From assembly GCF_004216475.1 (NCBI RefSeq), contig NZ_CP022303.1, forward strand, positions 2,170,001 to 2,234,000: 64,000 bases of DNA, written 5' to 3'. This stretch comes from Thalassococcus sp. S3. Lineage in GTDB: Bacteria; Pseudomonadota; Alphaproteobacteria; Rhodobacterales; Rhodobacteraceae. The notes beneath the pieces are model-generated. The model did not search any database and was not told the DNA's origin. It saw only the letters and a list, made by a program, of their open reading frames with translations. Position 1 is the first letter of the stretch, and the number at the start of each line of letters is the position of its first letter. This document shows positions 1 through 10,351 of this stretch, in pieces. A program made the position numbers and the translations under genes.

Positions 1-1
1 G

Positions 2-847
2 ACGGCGGGCACCTTTGGCGCAGCCGTGACCGCAGGGCGCTTGCTCGGACTGACGGCGCGGCAGATGGCCCAGGTGATTGGCCTCGCGGCGACATCCGCC
101 TCTGGCTTGAAGGCGCAATTCGGCACGATGGGCAAACCGTTCAATGCAGGGCAAGCCGCAGCCTCCGGGCTTGAGGTGGCGCGCCTTGTGGCGCAGGGAT
201 TTGACAGCGATCCGAACGCGCTGGAAGGTCCCTTTGGCTATGGCGCGACGCATCATGGTGAGGCGGACCAGGCCGAAGCCACGGACGGCATGGGCGATCT
301 CTGGCAATTCGAAGACGTTCAGCACAAATTCCACGCCTGCTGTCATGGCTTGCATGCCGCGCTGGAGGCCGCCGCGCGGTTGGATCTGACCGCGCCCGAT
401 ATCACGAGAATTGAGGTGCGGACGCATCCCCGGTGGATGAGCGTCTGTAACCAAGCGGCACCCAGCACCGGACTTGGCGCCAAGTTCAGCTACACCACAG
501 TGATCGCAATGAAGGCCGCTGGACTGGACACCGGAACCCCCGGCAGCTTTAGCGACGCCTTGTGCGCCCGGGCGGATATCGGGGCGGTCCGCTCCAGGGT
601 TGTGGTGACAGAAGATCCTCTGCTCGGAGAGCTCGAAGCGCATGTGACACTCACCCGGGCGGGCGGCGCGGTTGAGCATGCAACGCATGATCTGAACGCG
701 GCCTTGCCGCTGTCCGCGCGGATCACCGAAGTGAGGAAAAAGGCGCGCGCCCTGCTGGGGGAGGAGACCGAACGGACTGCGTGGTCCCTCTTGCACGGCA
801 CCGGAGGGGTGGGCGACATTGCGGCCTTGATGCGTCAGCCTGTGTGA
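2..847 (+). CDS. MmgE/PrpD family protein, 5'-truncated by the window edge
   Basis: The reading frame is open from the first bases, encoding the family-like stretch [17 protein letters not shown] before the first possible start (GTG at 26), so the gene begins outside the window. About 281 C-terminal residues are present. Family members (2-methylcitrate dehydratase PrpD, cis-aconitate decarboxylase) are around 450 residues. Supporting features are the early GTFGAA segment, a central F(H)[13 protein letters not shown] stretch and K(F)[12 protein letters not shown], where the family usually reads 'KFSLQYAVA'. The substrate cannot be told from this part. The last codons overlap the end of the convergent pncC gene by 13 bases. 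Confidence 0.85.
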   Translation, partial: TAGTFGAAVTAGRLLGLTARQMAQVIGLAATSASGLKAQFGTMGKPFNAGQAAASGLEVARLVAQGFDSDPNALEGPFGYGATHHGEADQAEATDGMGDLWQFEDVQHKFHACCHGLHAALEAAARLDLTAPDITRIEVRTHPRWMSVCNQAAPSTGLGAKFSYTTVIAMKAAGLDTGTPGSFSDALCARADIGAVRSRVVVTEDPLLGELEAHVTLTRAGGAVEHATHDLNAALPLSARITEVRKKARALLGEETERTAWSLLHGTGGVGDIAALMRQPV

Positions 848-1308
848 AGCGTTTTCAGAAGAAGCGCCAGCGCGTGATCACGGGCCGCGTCTCGCACGCC
901 GGCACGGCCCAGCGGACCAAACTCCACCGTTTCGGTGAAGACGGCCCTCTCGGTCTGGGCGAGGCCAAAGCAGACCCGTCCTTCGGGCTTGAACTCTGAC
1001 CCGCCTGGCCCTGCGATGCCCGTGACCGACACGGCCAGGTCTGCTTTGGACCGCGCCAACGCGCCTTCAGCCATTTCTGCTGCAACCGGCTCGGACACGG
1101 CGCCATGCGCGCCGATCGTTCCCGGGGCGACACCCAACATCTCTTCTTTGGCGCTGTTGGTGTAGGTGACAAAGCCGCGTTCGAACACATCCGATGAGCC
1201 CGCGATATCGGTCAGGGCGGCGGCGATCAGGCCGCCGGTGCAGCTTTCCGCAGTGGCAATCATAACGCCGGCAGAGCGTGCGCGTGCCAGAACTCCCGAT
1301 GCACTCAT
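835..1308 (-). CDS. pncC: Nicotinamide-nucleotide amidohydrolase PncC (CinA C-terminal domain)
   Basis: This 157-residue protein is the stand-alone CinA C-terminal domain. It deamidates nicotinamide mononucleotide to nicotinate mononucleotide in cytosolic pyridine-nucleotide recycling. The family signature AESCTGG lies at residues 20-26, with its Ser22 the expected nucleophile, followed by [14 protein letters not shown] and the later [10 protein letters not shown] stretch. The N-terminal MoaB-like CinA domain is absent, which is common in alphaproteobacteria. The ATG at 1308 overlaps the pgpA stop as ATGA, so this is the last gene of the leftward ispDF-pgpA-pncC operon. Confidence 0.93.
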   Translation of the reverse strand: MSASGVLARARSAGVMIATAESCTGGLIAAALTDIAGSSDVFERGFVTYTNSAKEEMLGVAPGTIGAHGAVSEPVAAEMAEGALARSKADLAVSVTGIAGPGGSEFKPEGRVCFGLAQTERAVFTETVEFGPLGRAGVRDAARDHALALLLKTLHTG

Positions 1309-1805
1309 ATCCCCAATACCCCATGTGCAAGACCGGCCAGGAGGATCACCCCTACCGCAGCGATCAGGCCGGCAACAAGATCGTCAAGCATCACGCCAAG
1401 TGCGTCGCCGCGCCTATCGGCCCACCTGACCGGGCCCGGTTTGAATATGTCAAACAGCCGGAAGAGCACGAATGCGGCGATCCAGCCCGGCCAAAGCGCG
1501 CTGATGTCCAGTTGCATCGTGGTCGCCGAATAGGACAGCGGCAACAAGGCCACCCATTGTCCGGCCACCTCGTCGATGACGATTTCGGACGGATCGTGCT
1601 CGGCCAGGTCTTGTGTGGTTGTGCGGACGGCCCACCAACCCACTAATGTGACAGCAACAAGCACCACCAGAAAGAACGTGAACCCGCCCAGAATATGGAT
1701 CGCCCAGGCAAGGGGCAGGGCGGCAAGTGAACCCCATGTCCCCGGTCCAGGCCGGAGATAACCAATTCCGCCCAGTGTAGAGATGATGCGTGCCAGCGCG
1801 CTCAT
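1305..1805 (-). CDS. pgpA: Phosphatidylglycerophosphatase A
   Basis: This 166-residue inner-membrane phosphatase makes phosphatidylglycerol from phosphatidylglycerol phosphate. The start ([19 protein letters not shown] at 1805) is chosen because it overlaps the ispDF stop as ATGA and brings the family N-terminal [15 protein letters not shown] motif to residues 13-27. A longer in-frame version reaching 1991 would run back inside ispDF. Further family motifs are the acidic [13 protein letters not shown] stretch and [15 protein letters not shown]. Several hydrophobic segments are consistent with membrane insertion. It sits between ispDF and pncC with 4-base overlaps on both sides. Confidence 0.94.
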   Translation of the reverse strand: MSALARIISTLGGIGYLRPGPGTWGSLAALPLAWAIHILGGFTFFLVVLVAVTLVGWWAVRTTTQDLAEHDPSEIVIDEVAGQWVALLPLSYSATTMQLDISALWPGWIAAFVLFRLFDIFKPGPVRWADRRGDALGVMLDDLVAGLIAAVGVILLAGLAHGVLGI

Positions 1806-2941
1806 CTGGAAACGAGAGCAACTGTTGCGAGCGCTGCGATCCCTTCGCCCCGACCGGTAAAGCCAAGGCGCTCGGACGTGGTGGCCTTGATCGACACGCG
1901 ACGTTCGTCCACCGCCATAAGGTCTGCCATCTGGGACTGCATCCGGGCCGAATGTGGCCCGATTTTCGGAAATTCGCAGACCAGCGTGCAATCCACGTTA
2001 CTGATCTCGAACCCTCTGTCCCGCGCCAGTTGGACAGCGTGGCGCAGAAAGATTTCGCTCGCGGCGCCTTTCCATTGCGGATCGGACGGGGGAAAGTGCC
2101 GACCGATATCCCCTTCGGCCAAGGCGCCGTATACGGCGTCGGTCACGGCATGCATGCCCACATCCGCGTCGGAATGGCCATCAAGGCTTCGGTCATGTGG
2201 GATTTTCACGCCGCAAAGGACGACATGGTCGCCGTCGGTAAAGCGATGCACGTCATAACCGTTGCCGAGCCGGATATCCATTTGCTCCTCCAATATGCGG
2301 GCCGCCCGAGCGAAGTCTTCCGGCCGGGTGATCTTGAGATTGTCAGGATGGCCGGGGACGATCCTGACTTCCAGTCCCGCCGCGCGGGCGACTTCGACAT
2401 CATCCGCGGCCTCACCATCAAAGGCGTCATGCGCTGCCCGGATCGCGTGATAGGCAAAGCCCTGGGGGGTTTGCGCCGCGAAAAGACCGGTGCGGTCACG
2501 GGTCGCCTGAACGGTGCCGGCATCGCCGTGCCAAAGGGCGTCGCTGACGGCAAGACCCGGCGCTGCTGCTTCGTCTTTGTCCAATGCATCCAGAACGTCC
2601 GCAATGACCTGATCGGGGACGCAAGGACGGGCGACGTCATGTATCAGAACCTTTGAAACACGTTCACCTGCAAGGGCTTGCAGGCCATTGTTCACAGATT
2701 TCATGCGTGTCTGACCCCCGGTCGTGCAAATCACCTTGGAAAGGTCCTTGAACGCGGTCGCGGCCTTTGGGTCGTTCTCCGGCAACACGAGGACGATGTG
2801 GGATATGTCAGGGTGGTTCAGAAAGCGCTGCACCGTCCAGTCAATGACCCGGCGCCCAGCAACGACCTGCCATTGCTTCGCGATCGCCCCCCCCGCGCGT
2901 TCCCCGCGCCCGGCCGCAACAATGATGGCCGCAACACTCAT
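1802..2941 (-). CDS. ispDF: Bifunctional IspD/IspF enzyme of the MEP isoprenoid pathway
   Basis: This 379-residue fusion joins two non-consecutive steps of the MEP pathway. Residues 1-220 are IspD (2-C-methyl-D-erythritol 4-phosphate cytidylyltransferase), with the nucleotide-binding AAGRGERAG near the N-terminus, K(Q)W, and HDVARP. Residues 221-379 are IspF (2,4-cyclodiphosphate synthase), starting at [14 protein letters not shown] with the metal-binding DxH, then [14 protein letters not shown] and [13 protein letters not shown]. The start at 2941 ([13 protein letters not shown]) follows a GGGGCA-type leader; upstream in-frame residues look non-native. IspDF fusion is typical of alphaproteobacteria. 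A 191-bp divergent promoter region separates it from dusB. Confidence 0.96.
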   Translation of the reverse strand: MSVAAIIVAAGRGERAGGAIAKQWQVVAGRRVIDWTVQRFLNHPDISHIVLVLPENDPKAATAFKDLSKVICTTGGQTRMKSVNNGLQALAGERVSKVLIHDVARPCVPDQVIADVLDALDKDEAAAPGLAVSDALWHGDAGTVQATRDRTGLFAAQTPQGFAYHAIRAAHDAFDGEAADDVEVARAAGLEVRIVPGHPDNLKITRPEDFARAARILEEQMDIRLGNGYDVHRFTDGDHVVLCGVKIPHDRSLDGHSDADVGMHAVTDAVYGALAEGDIGRHFPPSDPQWKGAASEIFLRHAVQLARDRGFEISNVDCTLVCEFPKIGPHSARMQSQMADLMAVDERRVSIKATTSERLGFTGRGEGIAALATVALVSR

Positions 2942-3132
2942 ACCTTCTTGTCCCCGATCGCATGCGCCTCGGCCTTCATCTTTAGGGCTTGGCGGTGCAA
3001 GAGGCAATCGCAAGCAAAAAAGCGCTTCTTTTTTGAGCATAAGGCAGTTTCGCGGTCTTTTGATCTGCCCGGAATATTGTGTGAGGGTGATGAACTCGCT
3101 AGCACAAATCTAATTGCACAAGGATTGAGCAC

Positions 3133-4116
3133 GTGGCCATTCGGCTTTCGACCACCACTTTGGCGCCCCCGGTATTTCTGGCGCCGCTGGCTGGCATCAC
3201 AGATCGACCCACCCGAGATCTGGTCGCGCGGTTCGGCGCGGGTCTCGTCGTCAGCGAGATGGTGGCGAGCCAGGAGATGGTGCAGGCCAAGCCCGGCGTC
3301 CGCGAGCGCGCGGAGCTGGGGGCCGAGGTCGAGGGCACAGCCGTGCAGATTGCCGGGCGAGAGGCGCATTGGATGGCCGAAGCGGCCCGACAGGTCGAAG
3401 CCAGTGGCGCCAGGATCATCGACATCAACATGGGCTGCCCGGCCAAGAAGGTGACAAACGGCCTGTCCGGCTCGGCGCTGATGAAGACGCCGGATCATGC
3501 CTTGCGCCTGATCGAGGCGGTTGTTCAGGCGGTTTCGGTTCCGGTCACGCTGAAAACGCGGCTGGGCTGGGATGATGCCTGTTTGAACGCACCTGACATC
3601 GCCTGCAGGGCTGAGGCGGCGGGGGTGCAGATGATCACCATCCATGGGCGTACCCGGTGCCAGTTTTACAAGGGCCAAGCGGATTGGGGCGCGATCCGGG
3701 CTGTGAAAGAGGCCGTGTCGATCCCCGTCATAGCCAATGGCGATATTGTTGATGCGCGCACGGCACGTGACGCACTGGCGCAATCGGGCGCGGACGGTGT
3801 GATGATCGGTCGTGGTGCGCAAGGTAAACCATGGCTTCTGGCAGAGGTATCTCACGCAGTTTTCGGGACCCCAGCGCCACATCGACCCAAAGGCGCGGAT
3901 CTGATCGAGATGGTGCAGGGGCATTACGACGCGATGCTCGCCTTTTATGGCATCGACCTGGGCCTCCGGGTCGCGCGCAAGCATCTGGGGTGGTACATGG
4001 ATGGCGCGCAAACGTCCAGGGCGCTGCGGCGCGCGGTGCTGGTGTCGCGGGATCCCGAAGAGGTTTTGCGGCTTTTGGTTGACGCCCTCGCGCCGCGCGA
4101 ATGCGTGGCCGCATGA
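3133..4116 (+). CDS. dusB: tRNA-dihydrouridine synthase B (NifR3 type)
   Basis: This 327-residue FMN-dependent enzyme reduces uridines in the tRNA D-loop. The TIM-barrel Dus fold is recognisable from [14 protein letters not shown] at residues 17-30, the catalytic-cysteine segment [21 protein letters not shown] and the FMN-phosphate-binding IANGDI / [13 protein letters not shown]. The start is GTG. Historically this gene is nifR3, first in the nifR3-ntrB-ntrC operon of Rhodobacter and Azospirillum, and the same order is seen here. Its stop overlaps the chosen ntrB start as ATGA, so the nitrogen-control genes are probably co-transcribed with it. Confidence 0.96.
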   Translation: MAIRLSTTTLAPPVFLAPLAGITDRPTRDLVARFGAGLVVSEMVASQEMVQAKPGVRERAELGAEVEGTAVQIAGREAHWMAEAARQVEASGARIIDINMGCPAKKVTNGLSGSALMKTPDHALRLIEAVVQAVSVPVTLKTRLGWDDACLNAPDIACRAEAAGVQMITIHGRTRCQFYKGQADWGAIRAVKEAVSIPVIANGDIVDARTARDALAQSGADGVMIGRGAQGKPWLLAEVSHAVFGTPAPHRPKGADLIEMVQGHYDAMLAFYGIDLGLRVARKHLGWYMDGAQTSRALRRAVLVSRDPEEVLRLLVDALAPRECVAA

Positions 4117-5201
4117 CGTCGGATCAGTCGATATGGGCCTCATTGCCGGTGCCCGCCCTGTTGGTTGACAGCGAGGATCGGATCCTCGACGTCAACTCTG
4201 CGGCTGAGGGATTTTTCAACGCGTCCGCGAAATCCGTGGCTGGAACCCCGGTCTGGGACCAAATCGCGGTCGATGCCCCGCTTGAGGAGGCCTTTCAGCG
4301 GGCGCGCAAGAACGGCACCCCGCTCTTCGTCAATGACGTCGACGTCGGGTCCGGCAATCGCGCGCCGCTGCAATGCGCGCTGCAGATCGCGCCCCTGATC
4401 GGGTATCCGGGCACGATGATCCTGATGATCTCTCCGCGTGAGCTTGCCGGGCGGATGACGCAAAGCCATTCGGTCAAGTCGGCGGCTCAGTCCGCGATCG
4501 GCATGGCAGAGATGCTGGCGCACGAGATCAAGAACCCGCTTGCCGGAATTACCGGCGCGGCACAGCTTCTGAGCATGAACCTGGGCGCGGACGATCTGGA
4601 GTTGACCGATCTTATCGTTGCTGAAAGCCGGCGGATCGTGAAGCTGCTGGAGCAGGTGGAGCAGTTTGGCAACCTTTCGCGTCCGGATATGAAACCGGTC
4701 AACATCCACGACGTGCTTGACCGTGCGAGACGCTCGGCCTTGCTGGGTTTTGGTGCGCATATGAACATCGTGGAGGACTACGATCCGTCCCTGCCGTTGG
4801 CGTTCGGCGATCCCGATCAGCTTTTGCAGGTGGTGCTCAACCTTCTTAAGAACGCCTCGGAAGCTGCTGAAATAAAAGGTGGAACGATCCGGATTCATTC
4901 ATACTTCGAACACAGTTTTCGACTTCGCCGCAGCGACGGTTCAGGCCAATCCTTGCCGCTTCAGGTGGAGATTATTGACGACGGTCCGGGCCTGCCGGAA
5001 AAGATCAAGGCAGATATATTCGATCCATTTGTTTCAGGGCGTGAAAATGGCACCGGTTTGGGCCTGGCATTGGTCAGCAAGATTATTTCCGATCACGATG
5101 GCTGGATCTCCGTCACCTCGGTCCCCGGCAAGACCGTCTTTCGCCTATCGCTTCCGCGTGTTCCGCGCGACGTCAAATCCGAATCCAGGGAGAGTGCTTG
5201 A
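4113..5201 (+). CDS. ntrB: Nitrogen-regulation sensor histidine kinase NtrB
   Basis: This 362-residue cytosolic two-component kinase responds to PII (GlnB) and phosphorylates NtrC under nitrogen limitation. An N-terminal PAS domain covers about residues 10-115. The HisKA segment [11 protein letters not shown] carries the phospho-accepting His137. The ATPase domain has N ([10 protein letters not shown]), G1 (DDGPGLP) and G2 (GTGLGLAL) boxes. There are no membrane segments. I use ATG 4113, which gives ATGA coupling to dusB, rather than ATG 4101 four codons upstream. Its stop shares one base with the ntrC start (TGATG), so translation is likely coupled. Confidence 0.95.
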   Translation: MTSDQSIWASLPVPALLVDSEDRILDVNSAAEGFFNASAKSVAGTPVWDQIAVDAPLEEAFQRARKNGTPLFVNDVDVGSGNRAPLQCALQIAPLIGYPGTMILMISPRELAGRMTQSHSVKSAAQSAIGMAEMLAHEIKNPLAGITGAAQLLSMNLGADDLELTDLIVAESRRIVKLLEQVEQFGNLSRPDMKPVNIHDVLDRARRSALLGFGAHMNIVEDYDPSLPLAFGDPDQLLQVVLNLLKNASEAAEIKGGTIRIHSYFEHSFRLRRSDGSGQSLPLQVEIIDDGPGLPEKIKADIFDPFVSGRENGTGLGLALVSKIISDHDGWISVTSVPGKTVFRLSLPRVPRDVKSESRESA

Positions 5202-6568
5202 TGGACGGGACAGTTCTAGTTGCAGATGATGACCGTACGATCCGCACCGTCCTGACCCAGGCGCTGACCCGGGCCGGGTGCAAGGTTCATGCCACCAGCT
5301 CGCTCACGACGCTGATGCGGTGGGTGGGTGAAGGGAAAGGCGATGTCGTGATCTCCGATGTCGTGATGCCGGATGGCAACGGGCTGGAGATGCTGCCCAA
5401 AATCGCCGAGGATCGTCCCGGTCTGCCGGTCATCGTGATCTCGGCGCAGAATACGATCATGACTGCGATCCAGGCGGCGGAGGCGGAGGCCTATGATTAT
5501 CTGCCCAAGCCGTTCGATCTGCCCGATCTGATGAAGCGGACGGCGCGGGCGCTGGAACTCAAACGCCGCGTTCCGAACGAAAAGGCCGAAGAGCTTGATG
5601 AGCGCCCCGATGATCTGCCGCTGGTCGGGCGCACGCAGGTCATGCAGGCGCTTTATCGTTTGGTCGCGCGGGTCATGAACACCGATCTGCCGGTGCTGAT
5701 TTCAGGGGAAAGCGGAACCGGCAAGTCACTGATCGCCCGCGCCATCCATGACTTTTCTGATCGGCGCACCTTGCCGTTCGTGACCGTCACGGGGGCGGAT
5801 CTGCGCGATCTCGAAGGCCCCGCTCGGATCCTGGCCCGGGTCAAGGGCGGCACGCTGCTGATCGACGAGATCGGAGATATCGAGGAAGAGATACAGGCGC
5901 GCATCGTGCGCATGATGGACGCGCCGGGCGATCATGTGCCCCGCTTCATGGCGACCAGTCAAAGCAATCTGGCCTCGGCGATGGAAGCGGGTCAGGTGCG
6001 GCAGGATCTCTACTACCGGCTCAGCGGTGCCACCGTCCATGTGCCGTCCTTGAGAGAGCGGGTGGATGACATTCCTTTGCTGGGAGAGCACTTTCTGACC
6101 CGGGCCGAGCGTGAAGGCGCGCCGAAACGCTGGCTGAGCGAAGATGCATCAGAGCTTTTCCGCGCTTACAGCTGGCCCGGCAATGTCCGCCAGCTTGAAA
6201 ACGCGGTGCGCCGGCTGGTGCTGACCAGCCGCTCGGACGAGATTGCACGGTCCGAAGTGGAGGTCGTGCTGGGATCGCAGCCTGAAATGGAGCCCGTTCT
6301 GGGCGGAGGCGACACCGAGAAGTTGTCGGCGTCGGTCGGACGCCATCTGCGCCGCTATTTCGACCTGCACGGCAACGCGCTGCCGCCCCCGGGTCTTTAC
6401 GCACGGATCCTGCGCGAAATGGAGATGCCGCTGATCGAAATCGCGCTGGATGCGACGGGTGGAAATCAGGCCAAATGCGCAGATCTTCTGGGCATCAACC
6501 GCAATACGCTGCGCAAGAAAATTACGGACCTCGATATTCAGGTGACACGGCGCCGCAAATTGATGTAA
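5201..6568 (+). CDS. ntrC: Nitrogen-regulation response regulator NtrC, GAFTGA-less type
   Basis: This 455-residue regulator activates nitrogen-scavenging genes. The receiver domain has phospho-acceptor Asp53 (in [13 protein letters not shown]) and the switch Lys in LPKPF. The AAA+ domain has Walker A GESGTGKS at 169-176 and Walker B LLIDEIGD. The C-terminal Fis-type HTH contains [21 protein letters not shown], shown here only as a landmark. Between Walker A and Walker B the usual ELFGHEKGAFTGA region is missing and replaced by a shortened [16 protein letters not shown] segment. That loop contacts sigma54. Rhodobacter capsulatus NtrC also lacks it and works with sigma70 RNA polymerase, so the same is inferred here. 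Confidence 0.95.
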   Translation: MDGTVLVADDDRTIRTVLTQALTRAGCKVHATSSLTTLMRWVGEGKGDVVISDVVMPDGNGLEMLPKIAEDRPGLPVIVISAQNTIMTAIQAAEAEAYDYLPKPFDLPDLMKRTARALELKRRVPNEKAEELDERPDDLPLVGRTQVMQALYRLVARVMNTDLPVLISGESGTGKSLIARAIHDFSDRRTLPFVTVTGADLRDLEGPARILARVKGGTLLIDEIGDIEEEIQARIVRMMDAPGDHVPRFMATSQSNLASAMEAGQVRQDLYYRLSGATVHVPSLRERVDDIPLLGEHFLTRAEREGAPKRWLSEDASELFRAYSWPGNVRQLENAVRRLVLTSRSDEIARSEVEVVLGSQPEMEPVLGGGDTEKLSASVGRHLRRYFDLHGNALPPPGLYARILREMEMPLIEIALDATGGNQAKCADLLGINRNTLRKKITDLDIQVTRRRKLM

Positions 6569-6572
6569 AAAG

Positions 6573-6588
6573 GCCACATTAATGTGGC
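6573..6588. repeat. Perfect 16-bp palindrome after ntrC
   Basis: The bases gccacattaatgtggc form a perfect palindrome starting 4 bases after the ntrC stop. It has no loop, so it looks more like a dimer-binding operator than a terminator. It lies in the 101-base gap before ntrY and could regulate ntrYX. Confidence 0.6.
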
Positions 6589-6590
6589 GA

Positions 6591-6606
6591 CCCTGCAGCA
6601 GCAGGG
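6591..6606. repeat. Inverted repeat (6-bp stem, 4-base loop) upstream of ntrY
   Basis: The bases ccctgcagcagcaggg form a perfect 6-bp stem around AGCA, only two bases after the 16-bp palindrome. There is no T-tract, so it is not a standard intrinsic terminator. Confidence 0.5.
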
Positions 6607-6669
6607 GGAAACGACCACGATATATGGCGGTCAGCCGCAAACGCGGCACATCAGGATGAGGGCAGTCGG

Positions 6670-8931
6670 GTGGCAACCCGGTCACATAATTCCCATTGGC
6701 TTGTGCAGTTTCGGCGCTTGCGCCGGGCGAAACGCGTGCAGAATATCGCAACGCTGGGCCTCGTGGTGCTGGGCCCGCTTCTGGCGCTTGCGACTTTTCT
6801 CGTGCTTGGTCCGCTGGATCAGGGGGCCTCGAACCTCAGCCTCAGGTTCGTCTTGCTGGCCGACCTTGTCTATATTCTGGTCGTTGCCGCGCTGGTCCTG
6901 GGGCAGGTGGCGCGGCTGATCGCGGCACGGCGCGCGAAATCGGCGGGTTCACGGCTTCACCTGCGCCTGACAGGGGCGTTCGCGTTGCTGGCGCTCATCC
7001 CGACCGTGACGGTTGCGATTTTTGCCGGGTTGACCGTGAATATCGGTCTGGAAGGCTGGTTTTCCGAGCGCGTCAGGGCCGTGGTGGGCAGTTCACTGGC
7101 GGCGGCACAGGCCTACGAGACAGAGCAGCGCGAAGATCTTGCCGAAGATGCCCAAGCGCTTGCGCGGTTCCTCGACACCAATCGCAGCGTGACCTTTTTC
7201 ATGGATGACGCGCAGGTCCGTCAGGTTCTGGGGCAAGGTCAAAGCCAGATCCAGAGGGGGCTGCGCGAAGCCTATGTGATCGACGGCACCGGTGAGATCC
7301 GCAGCCGGGGCGAGCGATCCTATCTGTTCAATTTCGAGCGTCCGACAGCGGGCCAGATCCAGGAGGCCAGCAAGACCGGCAGAGCCATCATTCAGGACTG
7401 GGACAATAACGAGTTTCGCGCTTTGGTGCGTCTTGATGCCTTCGTCGACCGGTTTCTCTATGTCAGCCGCACGGTGGATGGCGAGATCCTGAACCTGCTC
7501 GACGAGACGCAGGAAACGGTTCTTCTTTACCAGCAGCTTGAGAGCGAACGGGGCAGGGTGCTCTATCAGTTCGGGCTGCTTTATCTGGGATTCGCGGTCA
7601 TCCTGATCCTGGCGGCGATCTGGTTGGGCCTTTGGCTGGCCGAGCGTCTGTCGCGTCCGGTCGGTCGTTTGACGGGCGCGGCGCAACGGGTCGGGGCGGG
7701 CGATCTGGATGTGCAGGTGGTCGAGGAGGACGGCGATGACGAGATCGCCATGCTGGGCCGTTACTTTAATCAGATGACCCGCCAGCTGAAAGGGCAGCGC
7801 GAGACGCTTCTGGACAACACACGCCAGATCGAACGGCGGCGCAGGCTTTTCGATTCCGTTCTGAGTTCGGTGACCTCGGGCGTGGTCGGCCTTGATCCCG
7901 AAGGTCGTGTGACCTTCGTGAACCGGTCGGCTGAGCGGCTTCTGGACTGGTCGGGAGGAGAGCAATCGCTGTCGCTGGCGGTGGCCGTCCCTGAATTCGG
8001 TCCGCTTTTCGAGCAACTTCGCAAAGGACCCGCCCACGTGGCGCAGGAAGAGATCAAGGTGACCCGTGGCGGACGTCTTGAGAATTTGCTGGTGCGAATG
8101 GCGACACGCCGGGGGGAAAACGGGCGTCTTGAAGGCTATGTCGTGGCGTTCGACGATGTGACCGATCTTGTTAGCGCCCAGCGGATGGCGGCCTGGGGGG
8201 ATGTTGCACGGCGCATCGCCCACGAGATCAAGAACCCGCTCACCCCGATTCAGTTAAGCGCGGAGCGGATCAAGCGCAAGTTCGCGCCGCAGGTGGGCGA
8301 TGACAGCGACCGGCTGGAAGCGATGACCGATGTGATCGTTCGCCAGACCAACGATCTGCGCCGCATCGTGGACGAGTTTTCCAAATTTGCCCGGATGCCG
8401 GAACCGGACCGGCGCAGTGAGGATTTGGTTCAGATCATCCGCGATGCCGTGCTGCTGCAACAAACAGGACAGCCTGGGGTGGAGTTGATCGCGGATCTGC
8501 CGGAAGAGCCCATTGTCACCAGCTTGGATGCGACCATGATTTCACAGGCGCTGACCAACCTGATCAAGAATGCGGGCGAGGCGATCGAGAGTTTGAAGCG
8601 CAAGGAGGCCCCAGCAGACCTGGCGCCCCAGATCCGGGTCAGCCTGCTGCAGCAGGATCGTCAGGTCGAGATCCGGATTGCGGATAACGGCGTTGGCCTC
8701 CCCGAGGATCGAGCCCGACTTTTTGAGCCATACGTAACCACGCGCAGCGAGGGAACGGGCCTTGGCTTGCCTATTGTAAAGAAGATTGTTGAAGAACATG
8801 GCGGCACGCTGGTGCTGGAAGACGCGCCGGTCTTCCCTGGCCAATCGCATTTCGGCGCGATGGCAGTGATCCGGCTTCCGGTCACCGCCACTGAAAAGAC
8901 CGAGCATAAAAAACCAGAGCTACAGGACTGA
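6670..8931 (+). CDS. ntrY: Transmembrane sensor histidine kinase NtrY
   Basis: This 753-residue membrane kinase is partner of NtrX and is linked in alphaproteobacteria to nitrogen and redox control. Hydrophobic segments lie near residues 25-65 and 85-115, followed by a periplasmic region to about 295, a membrane helix around 298-322 (YLGFAVILILAAIWLGLWLA), a HAMP linker (LSRPVGRLTGAAQRV), a PAS domain near 390-490, the HisKA motif [14 protein letters not shown] with His518, and an ATPase domain with NLIKNAGEA, DNGVGLPED and GTGLGLPI. The GTG start follows an AGGATGAGG leader. One base separates its stop from the ntrX start. Confidence 0.95.
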   Translation: MATRSHNSHWLVQFRRLRRAKRVQNIATLGLVVLGPLLALATFLVLGPLDQGASNLSLRFVLLADLVYILVVAALVLGQVARLIAARRAKSAGSRLHLRLTGAFALLALIPTVTVAIFAGLTVNIGLEGWFSERVRAVVGSSLAAAQAYETEQREDLAEDAQALARFLDTNRSVTFFMDDAQVRQVLGQGQSQIQRGLREAYVIDGTGEIRSRGERSYLFNFERPTAGQIQEASKTGRAIIQDWDNNEFRALVRLDAFVDRFLYVSRTVDGEILNLLDETQETVLLYQQLESERGRVLYQFGLLYLGFAVILILAAIWLGLWLAERLSRPVGRLTGAAQRVGAGDLDVQVVEEDGDDEIAMLGRYFNQMTRQLKGQRETLLDNTRQIERRRRLFDSVLSSVTSGVVGLDPEGRVTFVNRSAERLLDWSGGEQSLSLAVAVPEFGPLFEQLRKGPAHVAQEEIKVTRGGRLENLLVRMATRRGENGRLEGYVVAFDDVTDLVSAQRMAAWGDVARRIAHEIKNPLTPIQLSAERIKRKFAPQVGDDSDRLEAMTDVIVRQTNDLRRIVDEFSKFARMPEPDRRSEDLVQIIRDAVLLQQTGQPGVELIADLPEEPIVTSLDATMISQALTNLIKNAGEAIESLKRKEAPADLAPQIRVSLLQQDRQVEIRIADNGVGLPEDRARLFEPYVTTRSEGTGLGLPIVKKIVEEHGGTLVLEDAPVFPGQSHFGAMAVIRLPVTATEKTEHKKPELQD

Positions 8932-8932
8932 T

Positions 8933-10351
8933 ATGAGTGATATTCTGATTGTTGACGACGAACGTGATATCCGTGAATTGGTGTCTGACATCCTCGAGGA
9001 TGAGGGCTTTGCGACCCGGTTGGCCGGAAATTCCGATGACTGCATGGACGCGGTGAAAACTGAGCCTCCGGCGCTGCTGATCCTCGATATCTGGCTGAAA
9101 GACAGCAACATGGACGGGATCGATATCCTGAAAGTGGTCAAGCGTGACTATCCAGATGTGCCCGTCGTGATCATTTCGGGCCACGGAAATATCGAGATCG
9201 CGGTGGCCGCGATCAAGCAGGGCGCCTATGACTTCATCGAAAAGCCATTCAATATCGATCAGCTTTTGGTCGTGATCCGGCGCGCGATGGAAACGTCGAG
9301 GCTGCGGCGAGAGAACCAGTCTCTCAAGCGCAAGGACGGTGCCGTTGCCGAAATGATCGGGGCGAGTTCGGCCTTCCGCACGCTGCTGGGCCAACTTGAC
9401 AAAGTGACGAAGTCGAACGGGCGCGTGATGCTGTCGGGACCGGCCGGCTCGGGCAAGGAAATCGCTGCACGCTATATCCACGCCAATTCGAACCGGGCGA
9501 ATGCGCCGTTTATCACGGTGAATTGCGCCAGTATCGAGCCCGAGCGGATGGAGGCTGTTCTTTTCGGGCGTGAAAGCACGGAACGCGGCGTTGAGCAGGG
9601 TTTGCTGGAAGAAGCCAATGGCGGCGTCATCTATTTTGACGAAGTGGCGGATATGCCGATCGTCACCCAATCCAAAATCCTGCGGGTGCTGGTGGACCAG
9701 CAGTTCCAGCGCGTGGGCGGCACGGATCGCGTGCGCGTGGATCTCAGGGTGATTTCAAGCACCAACAAGGATCTGGAGGCGGAGATCGACGCTAACCGGT
9801 TCCGCCAGGAGCTGTATCACCGACTGAATGTGGTACCGATCGCGGTTCCGGCGCTGGCCGAAAGACGCGAGGATATTCCGCTTCTGGTCGAGCATTTCAT
9901 CGCCTCTTGCAACGCGTCTCAGGGGCTTCCCTTGCGCGCTGTCAGCGACGATGCCGTGGCGCTGATGCAGACGATGTCCTGGCCCGGCAATGTCCGCCAA
10001 CTCAAGAACCTGATCGAAAGGGTTCTGATCCTTGGGGAAGGGAACGGCCCCATCGAGGCGCGCGAATTGCCCAAGGACGAGGAAAAGCCGTCGGATGATG
10101 ACGAACGCGTGGTTCTTTCGGGCGCGCTGGCGACCTTGCCACTGCGCGAGGCGCGCGAGGCATTCGAGCGGGAATATCTGCTGACGCAAATCAACAGGTT
10201 CGGCGGAAATATCAGCCGCACCGCCTCTTTCGTCGGGATGGAGCGGAGCGCGTTGCACCGCAAACTCAAGTCCCTGGGCGTGGTGACATCAAACAAGGCA
10301 GGCTCTCGCATCGCGCATGTGGAGGATGTCGAAAGCCTTGGCGCTGACTAG
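8933..10351 (+). CDS. ntrX: Response regulator NtrX, GAFTGA-less NtrC-family protein
   Basis: This 472-residue partner of NtrY has a receiver domain with Asp52 in LLILDIWLKDS and the switch Lys in IEKPFN. The AAA+ domain has a Walker A written GPAGSGKEI, with Glu where most family members have Ser or Thr, and Walker B GGVIYFDEVADMP. The C-terminal HTH reads GGNISRTASFVGMERSALHRKL. Between FG (LFGRES) and the GLLEEANGG segment the GAFTGA loop is absent, so contact with sigma54 is not expected. NtrX of Brucella is likewise reported without the motif. It ends nine bases before a hairpin shared with the convergent lipoprotein gene. Confidence 0.94.
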   Translation: MSDILIVDDERDIRELVSDILEDEGFATRLAGNSDDCMDAVKTEPPALLILDIWLKDSNMDGIDILKVVKRDYPDVPVVIISGHGNIEIAVAAIKQGAYDFIEKPFNIDQLLVVIRRAMETSRLRRENQSLKRKDGAVAEMIGASSAFRTLLGQLDKVTKSNGRVMLSGPAGSGKEIAARYIHANSNRANAPFITVNCASIEPERMEAVLFGRESTERGVEQGLLEEANGGVIYFDEVADMPIVTQSKILRVLVDQQFQRVGGTDRVRVDLRVISSTNKDLEAEIDANRFRQELYHRLNVVPIAVPALAERREDIPLLVEHFIASCNASQGLPLRAVSDDAVALMQTMSWPGNVRQLKNLIERVLILGEGNGPIEARELPKDEEKPSDDDERVVLSGALATLPLREAREAFEREYLLTQINRFGGNISRTASFVGMERSALHRKLKSLGVVTSNKAGSRIAHVEDVESLGAD

